Source: JBKHYJ01 sp046565505
GTDB lineage: Bacteria > Acidobacteriota > Blastocatellia > UBA7656
Reading direction: 5' to 3'
Assembly (NCBI GenBank): GCA_046565505.1
Contig: JBKHYJ010000079.1
Location: 1 to 64,000 of the forward strand
Length of the DNA stretch: 64,000 nucleotides
Each line of letters starts with the position of its first letter. Position 1 is the stretch's first letter. A model generated the notes under the pieces. The model was not told the DNA's origin and did not search any database. It saw only the letters and a list, made by a program, of their open reading frames with translations. Positions 53,893 through 64,000 of the stretch are shown here, piece after piece. Both the position numbers and the translations under genes were made by a program.

Positions 53893-54357
53893 TCATTGCC
53901 GCTCTTGCGCCGCGTACGACTTCAGGGCGTTCACGCGCGTCTGCAACTCATTTACCTGCGATTCCGTCTCCTTTTCCCTGTTTTCGGCAGTCTTGATAGT
54001 CCGCTCTATTGCGACCTTAAGCTCTTCGAGGTTCTGCCTCACGGTTGCCGTCTTCTTCTTCTCAGGCGTGTCGGCGAGCGCCGAAGTGACTTCACGGTTA
54101 GCGCCTTGCAACTGTCCGACAACCTCTGGCCAACGGCTCTGTTGCAAGGCCTCGCGTGCGCTCTGCACGGCCATCCCTATGCGCTCTATGTCACCCCTCA
54201 CGAGCGTCGAGAGGTGGGGCGCCTTAGCGAGAATCTCCTGCTGATTTGCGTTGGAAACTACCTTAAGCCCCTCTTCTTTAGGCCCCTTCGTGCAGCCCGC
54301 GGCGATAAAGACCAAAACAGTTGAACTCAAAACTACTACAATCTTTTTAAAAGTCAC
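53893..54357 (-). CDS. Coiled-coil lipoprotein
   Basis: 154 residues with lipobox IAAGC (Cys22) and a mature, mostly helical coiled-coil domain (EELKVAIERTIKTAENREKE; ESQVNELQTRVNALKSYAAQ). No family recognised. The pattern recalls Lpp-like or envelope stress lipoproteins, but I make no function claim. Start ATG 54357. Confidence 0.72.
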   Translation of the reverse strand: MTFKKIVVVLSSTVLVFIAAGCTKGPKEEGLKVVSNANQQEILAKAPHLSTLVRGDIERIGMAVQSAREALQQSRWPEVVGQLQGANREVTSALADTPEKKKTATVRQNLEELKVAIERTIKTAENREKETESQVNELQTRVNALKSYAAQERQ

Positions 54358-54509
54358 GATCCGCCTCTCCGTTCTATAAGTTTGCCGCCGTTTGCGCGCA
54401 GAGCGCCGGGCGAAACAAAGGAGGATCTTACCACGACAATACCTGCGCGGACACCTCCGGGCCCGGCCCGTTCAAGGCTTCCGAAAATCACTACGCCGAA
54501 GGGTACAGA

Positions 54510-55958
54510 TCATAACAACCTTCTGTAAAGGTTGAAGCCTATCGTAAATCTCTTGGGCGGCAGCACGAGGTTGCTCGAATTGTACCTGCTCGTAGTGGTA
54601 GCCTGAGTGTTCGAGAACGTCAGCGAGAATGCGTGCCGGCCTATGCGTTTCTCTATTCCGAACCCTATTTCGGCCTCCGAGTCGTTTTGAAACCCGGTTA
54701 TCCTCCCTTGATTCAAATCGAACACGGGGCTCACTCGTCCGAGCTTGAACCCGACGCGGGGCGTGTACTCAAACAGCAGCGATGTCGTGGGCCGTATGCG
54801 CCCGTTCACGCCGAAGCCGAACGACCCCGTGTTCTTGCCGAGCCTCACTTGATTCGCCTCCGGGGCGGGCGGAAAGAAGTTCTCCGCGCGGGGGTTGAAG
54901 CGGCCATTCCCGTTCGAGTTCAGATGCACCGCCGGCGAGAAGAAGAGGTTGACGTATTTCGTGACGCTCCTGCCGATCATCGCCTGCAAGTTATAGGTGA
55001 ACCGCCTCTTGAAATTGTCATCACCCTCGACGCTCGCGTAAGCAGACAGCGCGACGGGGGAGCGGCCGGCCTCGTCCAGAAAATGATAGCCGAGCCCGAC
55101 CTCTATCGTCTTGCAAAGCCCCGCCTGGCACAGCGGCGAGCGGTACACGTTGGCGTATAGGCTGTCGGTTATTCCGTACGTGACTCCGAATGAAGAGACG
55201 GAGAAACTATCCAACCCCAGGAGGTCGTCGAGCGACCCGCTGCGAGTCGAAGAGTCCCTCAGCGGCTTCACCGGCTGCTGGAACCTGTGGGTGAAATGCA
55301 TGTTCAGGCTGTGACGCCGCACGCGCTTTGGCGTGGGGACATTCACGATGTAATAGTCGTAAGGCTCATACGCCTTGCTGCTTTCGCGAGTCTTAGTGGC
55401 GACGACAGGTTGCTGATTCCTATCCGCGTTTTCATGGCCCGGGGGCGCGGGCTCGTCAACGCGCGCGAAGGTTTTGCTGTTAGTGTCAATCCTCAAACGT
55501 TCGCCGTTGGATTCGACTATCACGACGCCGGGCGCGCTGTCGTCGAACGTGACTTTCATGTTTGAAGGTGCCGTGGACTGCCCGCCCGTCACCACCAGCT
55601 CGCCGACCATGTCCGGGTGGCCGTCGCCGCAAAACACGGAGCAGACGAACTGGAACCGCCCCTCGCGGTCGGGGGTCAGGTCGATCACTTTGGTCTTCTT
55701 TGCCTTGACCTGCTCGTCCACGCCAAATTCGCGGATGGCGATTCCGTGGTCCACGTCCTCCGAGGTGACGACGAGTTTTACATGCTCGCCCTTTCGCACG
55801 GTGATCGTCTTAGGCTCGAATTCAAACTTGCGGGCAGACACTTTGATCTCGCGCGCCTGCTGCTCGCCCTCCGGCGTGCCTGCCGCGCAGACCCCGGCCG
55901 AGAATAGAATAAGCGCTGACGTGACTATGCTCACACAACTCATTCTCACATTCTTCAT
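54510..55958 (-). CDS. CuA-type cupredoxin fused to a DUF5777-like beta-barrel
   Basis: 482 residues. A signal peptide (about 1-27) is followed by a cupredoxin domain (about 35-125) with His71, Cys106, Cys110, His114 and Met117. The CSVFCGDGHPDM pattern matches the CuA C-x3-C-x3-H-x2-M of cytochrome oxidase subunit II and N2O reductase. The C-terminal 200 residues are a beta-rich domain (FGVTYGITDSLYANVYRSPL, VEVGL-type strands) resembling DUF5777 outer-membrane barrels. ATG 55958 follows AAGGAG. The fusion is unusual. Confidence 0.82.
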   Translation of the reverse strand: MKNVRMSCVSIVTSALILFSAGVCAAGTPEGEQQAREIKVSARKFEFEPKTITVRKGEHVKLVVTSEDVDHGIAIREFGVDEQVKAKKTKVIDLTPDREGRFQFVCSVFCGDGHPDMVGELVVTGGQSTAPSNMKVTFDDSAPGVVIVESNGERLRIDTNSKTFARVDEPAPPGHENADRNQQPVVATKTRESSKAYEPYDYYIVNVPTPKRVRRHSLNMHFTHRFQQPVKPLRDSSTRSGSLDDLLGLDSFSVSSFGVTYGITDSLYANVYRSPLCQAGLCKTIEVGLGYHFLDEAGRSPVALSAYASVEGDDNFKRRFTYNLQAMIGRSVTKYVNLFFSPAVHLNSNGNGRFNPRAENFFPPAPEANQVRLGKNTGSFGFGVNGRIRPTTSLLFEYTPRVGFKLGRVSPVFDLNQGRITGFQNDSEAEIGFGIEKRIGRHAFSLTFSNTQATTTSRYNSSNLVLPPKRFTIGFNLYRRLL

Positions 55959-56196
55959 CTCGCGACTCCTTCGGATAACGATTTTGGATTGAGAACAAGC
56001 CCGGATAGCGGACTCAGGCGAGTATAATCCACGGGCAGGAGTTTTCCAACGTCGCGCCGCTTCATAACCGCCCGGCCGCGTCGGGGGCAGCCAGGGCGGC
56101 GCGGCATGGGCCGCCGGATTGAAACGCGCGGCGCTTGTCGTTACCATCGTATTGGCGGCTGCGCCCGCCGACATTGATGACAGGAGAGCCACGGCA

Positions 56197-56661
56197 ATGA
56201 CTCAGACGCAGTTCTTCCTCAGGATGTTCAAGTACCATGACTGGGCCAACCGCGAATCGCTCGCCTCACTGAGATCATCCGCGGCTCAGACGCGCTCCTT
56301 GAAGGTGATGTCGCATCTGGTCGCCGCCGAGCGTCTATGGCTCGACCGCCTGAAACAGGAAAGGCAGAGTATGGCGACCTGGCCCGAGTTGAGCCTTCAG
56401 GAGTGCGAAGCGCATCTCGCAGACCTGGCGCTCGCGTGGCAGGAGTACATTAATGGGCTCGGCGCCGACGGGTATTCCGGCAAGATTTCTTACACGAATT
56501 CCAAGGGCGAGGCGTGGACGAACACGGTCGAGGATACCCTGATGCACGTCTTGCTGCATTCGGCCCAGCACCGCGGGCAGATCGCGTTGGACGTCCGCGC
56601 CTCGGGGCAAACGCCCGCCTACACGGATTTCATCGAGGCCGTGCGGCAGGGCCTTTTTTGA
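56197..56661 (+). CDS. DinB-family four-helix protein
   Basis: 154 residues of the DinB/YfiT-like metal-binding helical fold: MFKYHDWANRESLASLRS, SHLVAAERLWLDRL (with His), and HVLLHSAQHRGQIALDVRA with the His-x3-His motif that binds a metal. Function unknown; thiol transfer is known for some relatives. AGGAG precedes ATG 56197. Confidence 0.85.
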   Translation: MTQTQFFLRMFKYHDWANRESLASLRSSAAQTRSLKVMSHLVAAERLWLDRLKQERQSMATWPELSLQECEAHLADLALAWQEYINGLGADGYSGKISYTNSKGEAWTNTVEDTLMHVLLHSAQHRGQIALDVRASGQTPAYTDFIEAVRQGLF

Positions 56662-56671
56662 ACGGATTGCC

Positions 56672-57580
56672 ATGACGGAGAAAAACTCTATGCCCACAAG
56701 AACGGCGAAGGATCGAAGGAACGGATCGGGTCCCGGCCAGGGAGCTTTACAGAAGAAATCGTCCGCCATCGCTCTGGCCGCCGTTTCATTCGCCGGACTG
56801 GTCGCGTGCCTGTCATCTTGCTCCGCGCCGGGCGAAGGCTCCGGCAAGCAGGTCAGCAATCAGCCGTCAACTCAGACCGCATCCCAGGTCGCTCAAAAAA
56901 CCTCTTACGAAGTGGTGAACACTTACCCGCACGACCCGGAGGCATTCCTCCAGGGCCTGGTCTGGTATGACGGCGGGTTCTATGAAAGCACGGGCTTGTA
57001 TGGGGAATCGACGCTCAGGCGCGTGGAGTTCCCGTCCGGGAGGGTGCTTAAAAAGATCGGCCTCGCAGCGGATTTATTCGGGGAGGGCCTGGCGCTGGTA
57101 GGGAATCATCTCGTCCAGATTACCTGGCAGGCGCACAGGGGCTTCGTTTACGACCGTGAGACTTTCCGGCTGATCCGAGAGTTCACCTACGACACAGAGG
57201 GGTGGGGGATCACCTACGATGGGAAGAACCTGATCATGAGCGACGGGAGCAGCGCGCTCACTTACCTCGACCCTCAGACATACCAGCCCGTCAAGAAGCT
57301 CAACGTGACGATGAACGGCCGGCCCGTCTTCAGGTTGAATGAGCTTGAGTTTATTGAGGGTGAAATCTGGTCCAACATCTGGCAGGACGACACCATCGTC
57401 CGCATCGACCCGTCCACGGGGAAAGTCGCTTCGTACCTGGACATGAGAGGAGTCTTGCCGCGCGAGTCCCGGACGGGCCACGAGGACGTGCTGAATGGGA
57501 TTGCTTACGACGCGGAACACAAGCGCATCTTCATCAGCGGCAAGAAATGGCCCCGCATCCTCGAAATAAGGCTCAAATAG
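56672..57580 (+). CDS. Glutaminyl-peptide cyclotransferase, beta-propeller type (lipoprotein)
   Basis: 302 residues. An N-terminal signal with a lipobox-like LSSC (about 51) is followed by the plant-type QC beta-propeller: YEVVNTYPHDPEAFLQGLVW, GLYGESTLRRV and LNGIAYDAEHKRIFISGKKW. The enzyme makes pyroglutamate from N-terminal Gln. It lies 10 bp after the DinB gene, so co-transcription is likely. Confidence 0.87.
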   Translation: MTEKNSMPTRTAKDRRNGSGPGQGALQKKSSAIALAAVSFAGLVACLSSCSAPGEGSGKQVSNQPSTQTASQVAQKTSYEVVNTYPHDPEAFLQGLVWYDGGFYESTGLYGESTLRRVEFPSGRVLKKIGLAADLFGEGLALVGNHLVQITWQAHRGFVYDRETFRLIREFTYDTEGWGITYDGKNLIMSDGSSALTYLDPQTYQPVKKLNVTMNGRPVFRLNELEFIEGEIWSNIWQDDTIVRIDPSTGKVASYLDMRGVLPRESRTGHEDVLNGIAYDAEHKRIFISGKKWPRILEIRLK

Positions 57581-57615
57581 GCGTCCGCCGCGGAGGGCGT
57601 CATCGCGCCCTTACA

Positions 57616-59682
<2,067 letters not shown>

Positions 59683-59876
59683 TTTGTCCTCGGTCGGGAA
59701 GGTTTCGCCCCACACGAAAACTATACTTTGCGTCGTTGAGTTTCGCCAGCGAACGTAAATGGGGTGTGGTTGTGGCGCGTGAATTAAGTTACGTTGCGCG
59801 CCGTTACGAGGCGCTCGCGGGGCGCATGCGTAGGGCCGCAAGGAATGGGCCGCGGAGGATGTCGCCGCGCTCCACG

Positions 59877-61178
59877 TCAGGGCGACACGTGCGCGCCGAA
59901 GCTTGTGCGGAGCGGCCTCCCCTGGTTATCCGTCCCGCTCGTTGTGCAGATGATGCGCCCCTGCCAGTCCGGCTCCGAGCGCCCTTTCAACTCGACGCTG
60001 ATGGTGAACGTCAGATCGCCCGCCGCGCCGAGCCTGTGCGAGAACGGCATCACCTCTGAATGATTGATGCCGCTCGCCGAATGCGTGACGACCGCCAGGC
60101 GGTCATACTGCGCCACTCGCCCTGCTTGCTCCTGCAAGTTGAACGTCAGGTCATACCGATAGCCCGACGGCGTCTGCCTGGCCCTCATCCGTATGAGCCT
60201 CGCGTCTACCAGCCCATACGTGCCCCGCGGCAGGACAAGGTCGGTGGCGCTCGCCTGCCTCCTTACAGCGGCGGGCGCCTGCGGCGCGACGGGCGCGGGC
60301 TGGGGCGACGCGGGGGGCTGGCTTCTCTCTTCGACCTGCCGCGCCACGGGCCTCGCGGGGGCAATGGCTGCGGCGCGAGCCGGTTCCTTCTCATGCGCGG
60401 CCTCGTCGCCTGCCGCGGCAGCCTCGGGCCGCTGCGCCGCAACTGGCTCCTCCTTGTAGTCGAGCGCGGCCTGCGGCGTCGGAATGAATTCCGGTTCCGG
60501 CGCTGACGCGGATGGTTTATCCGCCGGCCGGGCGGCCGGGGAAGCAGGTTTGCGGGTGACGTTCGAGTAGAGCGTGTAGAGTCCGGCGAGCGAAAGCACA
60601 GCGAGGCCGACAATAATCATGATGGCGGCAATTCTGAAGCTCTTGGGCTCCTGCCCGCCTCTCAAGAGAGCGCCTTGTGACCTCTCATAACTATTTACTT
60701 GGTCCTCCGCCTGACCCGTAATAACGGACGGCTCTTGAACCGTTTCGGATTCGGTCTGCGCAGGCTCTAGATGATCCGGTTCGCTCATGGCTGCGAGCGG
60801 CGCGGCGTTTCGAGCTTCCTGATTGAATGGCGTCCTTGCTTGCTCCGCCGGCTCTGGCACGCGCGGCTCCGACGTACTAAGGGCGGGCGCGGCCGGCGGA
60901 TTTACGAAAGTAGCGATGCTGTGTCTTGTGAGTGGAACGCCATGCACCGGGCAATCGGAAAAGGTGAGTGGATACTCGGCGGCGCAGGCAGGGCAGTATA
61001 AGACCACATGGCTCGTGGACTTAAGATTTGATTCTTCGACGGCGGTCTGCGCCGGCGTGTCCTCGTGCGATTCTTTCGCGAGAATGCTTGCGTGCGGGGG
61101 TTGTAAAGGCGAGCCGTCTTCCGGGCAAAAAAGGTACGTGTCTTCCAGGTCGAGTCGGCAGACGGGGCAGGATTTCAT
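59877..61178 (-). CDS. Zinc-ribbon protein with membrane anchor and Pro/Ala-rich linker
   Basis: 433 residues. Zinc ribbon 1 CPVCRLDL...CPEDGSPL (about 4-24), ribbon 2 CPACAAEYP...CPVHGVPL (about 61-79). A middle membrane helix (IAAIMIIVGLAVLSLAGLYTL, split as about 179-199) precedes a low-complexity Ala/Pro/Glu linker. The 110-residue C-terminus, unknown by family, begins LPRGTYGLVDARLIRM. Divergent from pilN. It may relate to the adjacent pilus genes, but this is only by position. Confidence 0.72.
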   Translation of the reverse strand: MKSCPVCRLDLEDTYLFCPEDGSPLQPPHASILAKESHEDTPAQTAVEESNLKSTSHVVLYCPACAAEYPLTFSDCPVHGVPLTRHSIATFVNPPAAPALSTSEPRVPEPAEQARTPFNQEARNAAPLAAMSEPDHLEPAQTESETVQEPSVITGQAEDQVNSYERSQGALLRGGQEPKSFRIAAIMIIVGLAVLSLAGLYTLYSNVTRKPASPAARPADKPSASAPEPEFIPTPQAALDYKEEPVAAQRPEAAAAGDEAAHEKEPARAAAIAPARPVARQVEERSQPPASPQPAPVAPQAPAAVRRQASATDLVLPRGTYGLVDARLIRMRARQTPSGYRYDLTFNLQEQAGRVAQYDRLAVVTHSASGINHSEVMPFSHRLGAAGDLTFTISVELKGRSEPDWQGRIICTTSGTDNQGRPLRTSFGAHVSP

Positions 61179-61439
61179 AACTCCTCCTGAGCAATTTTCT
61201 GTCTCGCGATCCGAGGTCCCCGCGACGCAACAACGGGAACTTCTCCGGTGATGATGCGTTTGCCCTCCTTGAGAGTTGCCCGGAGGTCGGCATTCTGTAA
61301 GCCCGTGGCGGCCTTCCGATGGCGGGGTAAATTATCATAAAAAGATTAGAATAATCCGCTGATAAACGGCCGCCGATCACAAGCCCCCGATAATCTAACA
61401 CTGGCGACTGGGCGCAGTTATCAGTTATTCTTTAAGGTG

Positions 61440-62030
61440 ATGCGAACTTATTTAAACCTGTCGAGCCGGCCCTTTACTAACCACCGAATCTTTTGGATTG
61501 CGGTGCTCGCCGTCTCCTTCATCAGCCTGTGGTTCTTGTTGTGGATTTCTGCGGAGAGAGCCGTCGTCAGCGCGCAGGCGGAGCGGTTGAACCGGCGCAT
61601 CGCCGAGCGGGAAGAACTCGTAAAACAGGCCGAGCTTGAGCGACAGGCCCGCAGCCAGTCGCAGCAACAGGTCCATATTGATGAGCAACAGAGAATGCAG
61701 CTGGCCGCCGCGCGCCAGTTGATTTCGAGCAAGGCTTTCCCCTGGAGCAGGCTGATCGGCGACATCGAAACGTATGTCCCGAAAGACGCACGCATCTTGA
61801 GCATAAAGGTTGACGAAGTGCTGGCCGGCCAGCAAAGCGGGACCGCCACCGTGGAGGTAAAGGCGCTGGGTAAGACTGCCGCGCAGATGACGGAGATGAT
61901 GGAAGCGTTGGAGAAATCTGGCGGGCTTTTTACCGTCCTGCAAAGCGGCCAGGAGGCGACTGGCGAAACGGGTGAAGTGCCTTTCGGCCTCGACCTGGTT
62001 TATAGCCCTTCGAGAGGTGGCGCGCGATGA
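61440..62030 (+). CDS. pilN: Type IV pilus assembly protein PilN
   Basis: Bitopic inner-membrane protein of the pilus alignment complex. 196 residues, with the PilN start MRTYLNLSSRPF, a membrane helix (about 15-38) and a coiled-coil then ferredoxin-like domain. It overlaps pilO by 4 bp. pilM, normally upstream, is not here: the zinc-ribbon gene runs the other way. ATG 61440 is preferred to GTG 61437. Confidence 0.87.
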   Translation: MRTYLNLSSRPFTNHRIFWIAVLAVSFISLWFLLWISAERAVVSAQAERLNRRIAEREELVKQAELERQARSQSQQQVHIDEQQRMQLAAARQLISSKAFPWSRLIGDIETYVPKDARILSIKVDEVLAGQQSGTATVEVKALGKTAAQMTEMMEALEKSGGLFTVLQSGQEATGETGEVPFGLDLVYSPSRGGAR

Positions 62031-62719
62031 GCAGCCAGGTCAGAGAGCGAGCCCCGCACGTGGAAGTCCGGTCAACCGCCCGCTCGGCGCGGCCCTTCGG
62101 GCTGAGCCCGAAAGAGATCGTCGCGGCGGCTCTGGCGCTGCTTTTCTTCGTCGTCGTGATCGTTTATTACTTCACGTCACTGCGGCCGGAGCAGGCGCGC
62201 TTGCGTCAGCTCGAACAGCGCCTCAGGGAGCAGGACGCGCTCGTCAACGACACGCCCGCCGCCGGGGAGACGGCCGCACCCGTCAACACGGGCAAGGAAG
62301 CGCTCAGCAGCCTTGAGACATTCATAGCCGGGCGGCTCAGGCCCCTTTCCCCCGGCCGCATCGCTCTCCAGAACGAGCTGAACGCGTTGATCAAAAAGAA
62401 CGGCTTGCAGTTGACGAGCAGCATAGAGACTCACGTTGACACGATGAAGGGTCAGGGCGATCAGGCGGGCGGGCGGCGGATGAAGCTCGAAGACATGTTC
62501 AACGTGTTTCCGCGCCAGAGCATACACTTCGTGGTCTTCGGCCAGTACCCCAACCTGCGCGCGTTCCTGAGCGACCTGGAACATAACAAACAGTTTCTTG
62601 TGATTAAATCGGTCAACTTCACGACACAGGAAGACACAGGCGAGGGCGGCAGGCGGCAAAGGGCGGCCGCCTCTGGAATAATGCTCTCGGTCGATCTCAC
62701 GGCTTACTTTCAGCCGTAG
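62027..62719 (+). CDS. pilO: Type IV pilus assembly protein PilO
   Basis: 230 residues: helix (about 26-46), a coiled-coil (LRQLEQRLREQDALV), then the PilO ferredoxin-like domain (FVVFGQYPNLRAFLSDLEHN). It starts in the pilN stop region (ATGA). Works with PilN. Confidence 0.88.
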   Translation: MSSQVRERAPHVEVRSTARSARPFGLSPKEIVAAALALLFFVVVIVYYFTSLRPEQARLRQLEQRLREQDALVNDTPAAGETAAPVNTGKEALSSLETFIAGRLRPLSPGRIALQNELNALIKKNGLQLTSSIETHVDTMKGQGDQAGGRRMKLEDMFNVFPRQSIHFVVFGQYPNLRAFLSDLEHNKQFLVIKSVNFTTQEDTGEGGRRQRAAASGIMLSVDLTAYFQP

Positions 62720-62764
62720 GCTCGGGCCGGGTCGGCTCGGAAGATTGTATTAAGAGTTTTTGCG

Positions 62765-63637
62765 ATGGCTAAGCGCAGTTCCTCGGAACAAAGAAAGAGA
62801 ATGATCCTCGTCGTGCTCGGCGGGCTGTTCGTTTTTGTGCTCATCTACCAGTTTTTACTCAGCCCCCCTTCACGGCCCGCGCGGCAGGTGCGCAATGCGA
62901 ACGGCTCCGCGGCCCCGGCCTCTACTTCCGCGAAGACCGCCCCGGCTCCCTCGGCTCCGAAGCCGCAAGCGCCCAAGGCCGGGAGCGTGGCCGAGCAAGA
63001 GGCGCTGCTCCAGGAACAGCTTTCGGATTTGACGCCGCTCAACCTCTCGCTCATCTCAACGGCCGCCGCGCCCCCCAAGGTAAGCGAGCGCGGAAACATC
63101 TTCGCCTATTACGTGCCTCCGCCCGTTCCGCCCCCGCCCCCGCCTCCGCCCCCCCCGATAACGCTCCAGGCGGTATCTCCGCAGAACGTCGTCGCGGGGA
63201 CGCCGCGCCCCGTCACCGTCACCGTCACCGCGCAGAAGATCCCTGAAGACCCGCAAATCTTCTTCGACGGCAGGGCGAAGCCAACGAAGCGCATCAACGA
63301 GTCTCAGCTCACGACCGTGCTGGAGCCGAACGAATACGCTTTCGCGCGGAATATAAACGTGGAAGTGAAGTCGCAGAGCGACCCGGTGAAGAATAACTCG
63401 AACACTGTATCACTCGTGGTGCAGCCCGCCCCCGAGCCTCAGTTCCGGTACATCGGCCGTCTGGGGGAGAACGCCGTCTTTGAGATCACGGCCACTAAAG
63501 AGATCAAGCGGCTCACGCGCGGCAGCGTCGTTCAGGGCGTCTGGCGCATAGATTCCATATCGGACGCGGGCGTTGAAGTTACCCACACGCAGTACGAGAT
63601 CAAGCGGCGCGTGGCGTTGCAGGAAAAGGGGCGATAA
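62765..63637 (+). CDS. pilP: PilP-like protein with Pro-rich linker and Ig-like insert
   Basis: 290 residues. Membrane helix (about 16-35), an Ala/Pro-rich linker and a tract of about ten prolines (residues ~125-135). Then a beta-domain (ITLQAVSPQNVVAGTPRPVT..., IPT/TIG-like) and a PilP/GspC-like end (LTRGSVVQGVWRIDSISDAG). PilP usually is ~175 residues, so the insert is extra. Position after pilO and C-terminal end support PilP; 1-nt overlap with the next gene. Confidence 0.78.
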   Translation: MAKRSSSEQRKRMILVVLGGLFVFVLIYQFLLSPPSRPARQVRNANGSAAPASTSAKTAPAPSAPKPQAPKAGSVAEQEALLQEQLSDLTPLNLSLISTAAAPPKVSERGNIFAYYVPPPVPPPPPPPPPPITLQAVSPQNVVAGTPRPVTVTVTAQKIPEDPQIFFDGRAKPTKRINESQLTTVLEPNEYAFARNINVEVKSQSDPVKNNSNTVSLVVQPAPEPQFRYIGRLGENAVFEITATKEIKRLTRGSVVQGVWRIDSISDAGVEVTHTQYEIKRRVALQEKGR

Positions 63638-64000
63638 TGATTGATCCGATTAAAGAGGGCTCGGTCGGAGCGGGCGCGCGGGCTGACCGGCGCGCCGGCG
63701 AGCAGGGTTGGGCGCTGCTCGGCCTGCTGCTGGCGCTCACGATCTTGAGCATAGTACTCGCTTCGGCCATAACGCCTAACGTGGCGGGGCAGGTGCAGCG
63801 GTCCAAAGAAGACGAGATGATTTACCGCGGCAACAAGATCGCGAGGGCCATCGCCATTTACTATAACGGGGGGAGGGTGCTCGGGCCCCTAAACCCGCTG
63901 GCCCTTACGCAGGTCCGCTACGGGAAGCTGACGGAGCTTAAGAAGCTGCGCGACGGCTTCACCATCGGCGTGCAGGAGGTGAAGCTCATCAGGCCGTCGG
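63637..64000 (+). CDS. Pseudopilin-like protein (3' end beyond window)
   Basis: 121 visible codons. N-terminal QGWALLGLLLALTILSIVLA resembles a prepilin helix, but it has Gly where the conserved Glu5 should be (W-A-L-L-G). GspK-type minor pseudopilins also lack this Glu. Overlaps pilP by 1 nt (TAATG). A role in pilus tip initiation is possible. Confidence 0.75.
   Translation, partial: MIDPIKEGSVGAGARADRRAGEQGWALLGLLLALTILSIVLASAITPNVAGQVQRSKEDEMIYRGNKIARAIAIYYNGGRVLGPLNPLALTQVRYGKLTELKKLRDGFTIGVQEVKLIRPS

Overview
The window looks like chromosomal DNA of a GC-rich, Gram-negative bacterium. LpxD (lipid A), type IV pilus assembly genes, MqnE (futalosine menaquinone route) and many acidobacterial-style conserved proteins (M1 peptidase, DUF4112, a CuA/beta-barrel protein, zinc-ribbon proteins) suggest an acidobacterium, perhaps of the Blastocatellia type. 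That placement is inference from gene content; there is no rRNA gene here to test it. I found no rRNA, tRNA, CRISPR array, transposase or prophage.

Layout. 1-2719: export module on the minus strand (two MacB/LolD-type ABC ATPases around a membrane-fusion protein), running off the left edge. 3138-15346: mostly housekeeping enzymes: phosphohexomutase, M1 aminopeptidase, threonine synthase divergent from a cyclophilin, zinc alcohol dehydrogenase, tsaD, a RibD-like deaminase with a decayed reductase half, rsmA, RNase J, DUF4112, YfcE-like phosphoesterase. 15529-20754: pseudopilin, NtrB-like kinase, SCP2 protein, isovaleryl-type acyl-CoA dehydrogenase and two small unknown genes. 20955-31192: Rad50/SbcC-like ATPase, sensor kinase, peptidoglycan-binding protein, glycerate kinase, lipoprotein and an NtrC-type sigma-54 regulator. 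31216-38160: AT-richer stretch with ssb, a bifunctional nuclease, parAB, lpxD, xerD, a 98-residue unknown and an encapsulin-like shell protein. 38578-47758: iron-sulfur genes (mrp, an IscA/ErpA-type carrier, a YgfZ-type protein, a small [2Fe-2S] ferredoxin), a PuuD-like membrane protein, rpiA, a glutaredoxin and a TetR regulator. 47992-59682: quinone-reductase-like enzyme, mqnE, zinc-ribbon membrane protein, ribbon-helix-helix protein, mgtE, a CuA-cupredoxin/beta-barrel fusion, DinB protein, glutaminyl cyclase and a DUF255 thioredoxin-domain protein. 59877-64000: zinc-ribbon/TM protein divergent from pilN-pilO-pilP and a pseudopilin cut by the right edge.

Most striking are the encapsulin-like shell gene (37333-38160), with a short partner gene and no recognisable cargo, beside an iron-sulfur assembly neighbourhood; the CuA-domain/beta-barrel fusion (54510-55958); and the RibD homologue whose reductase half has lost its signature residues. 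Several intergenic signals are clear: TTGACA/TATATT-type promoters, two perfect palindromes upstream of the export module, long perfect hairpin terminators (one using the 3' coding end of mqnE as an arm), and a GC dip over the ssb-parAB-xerD region.
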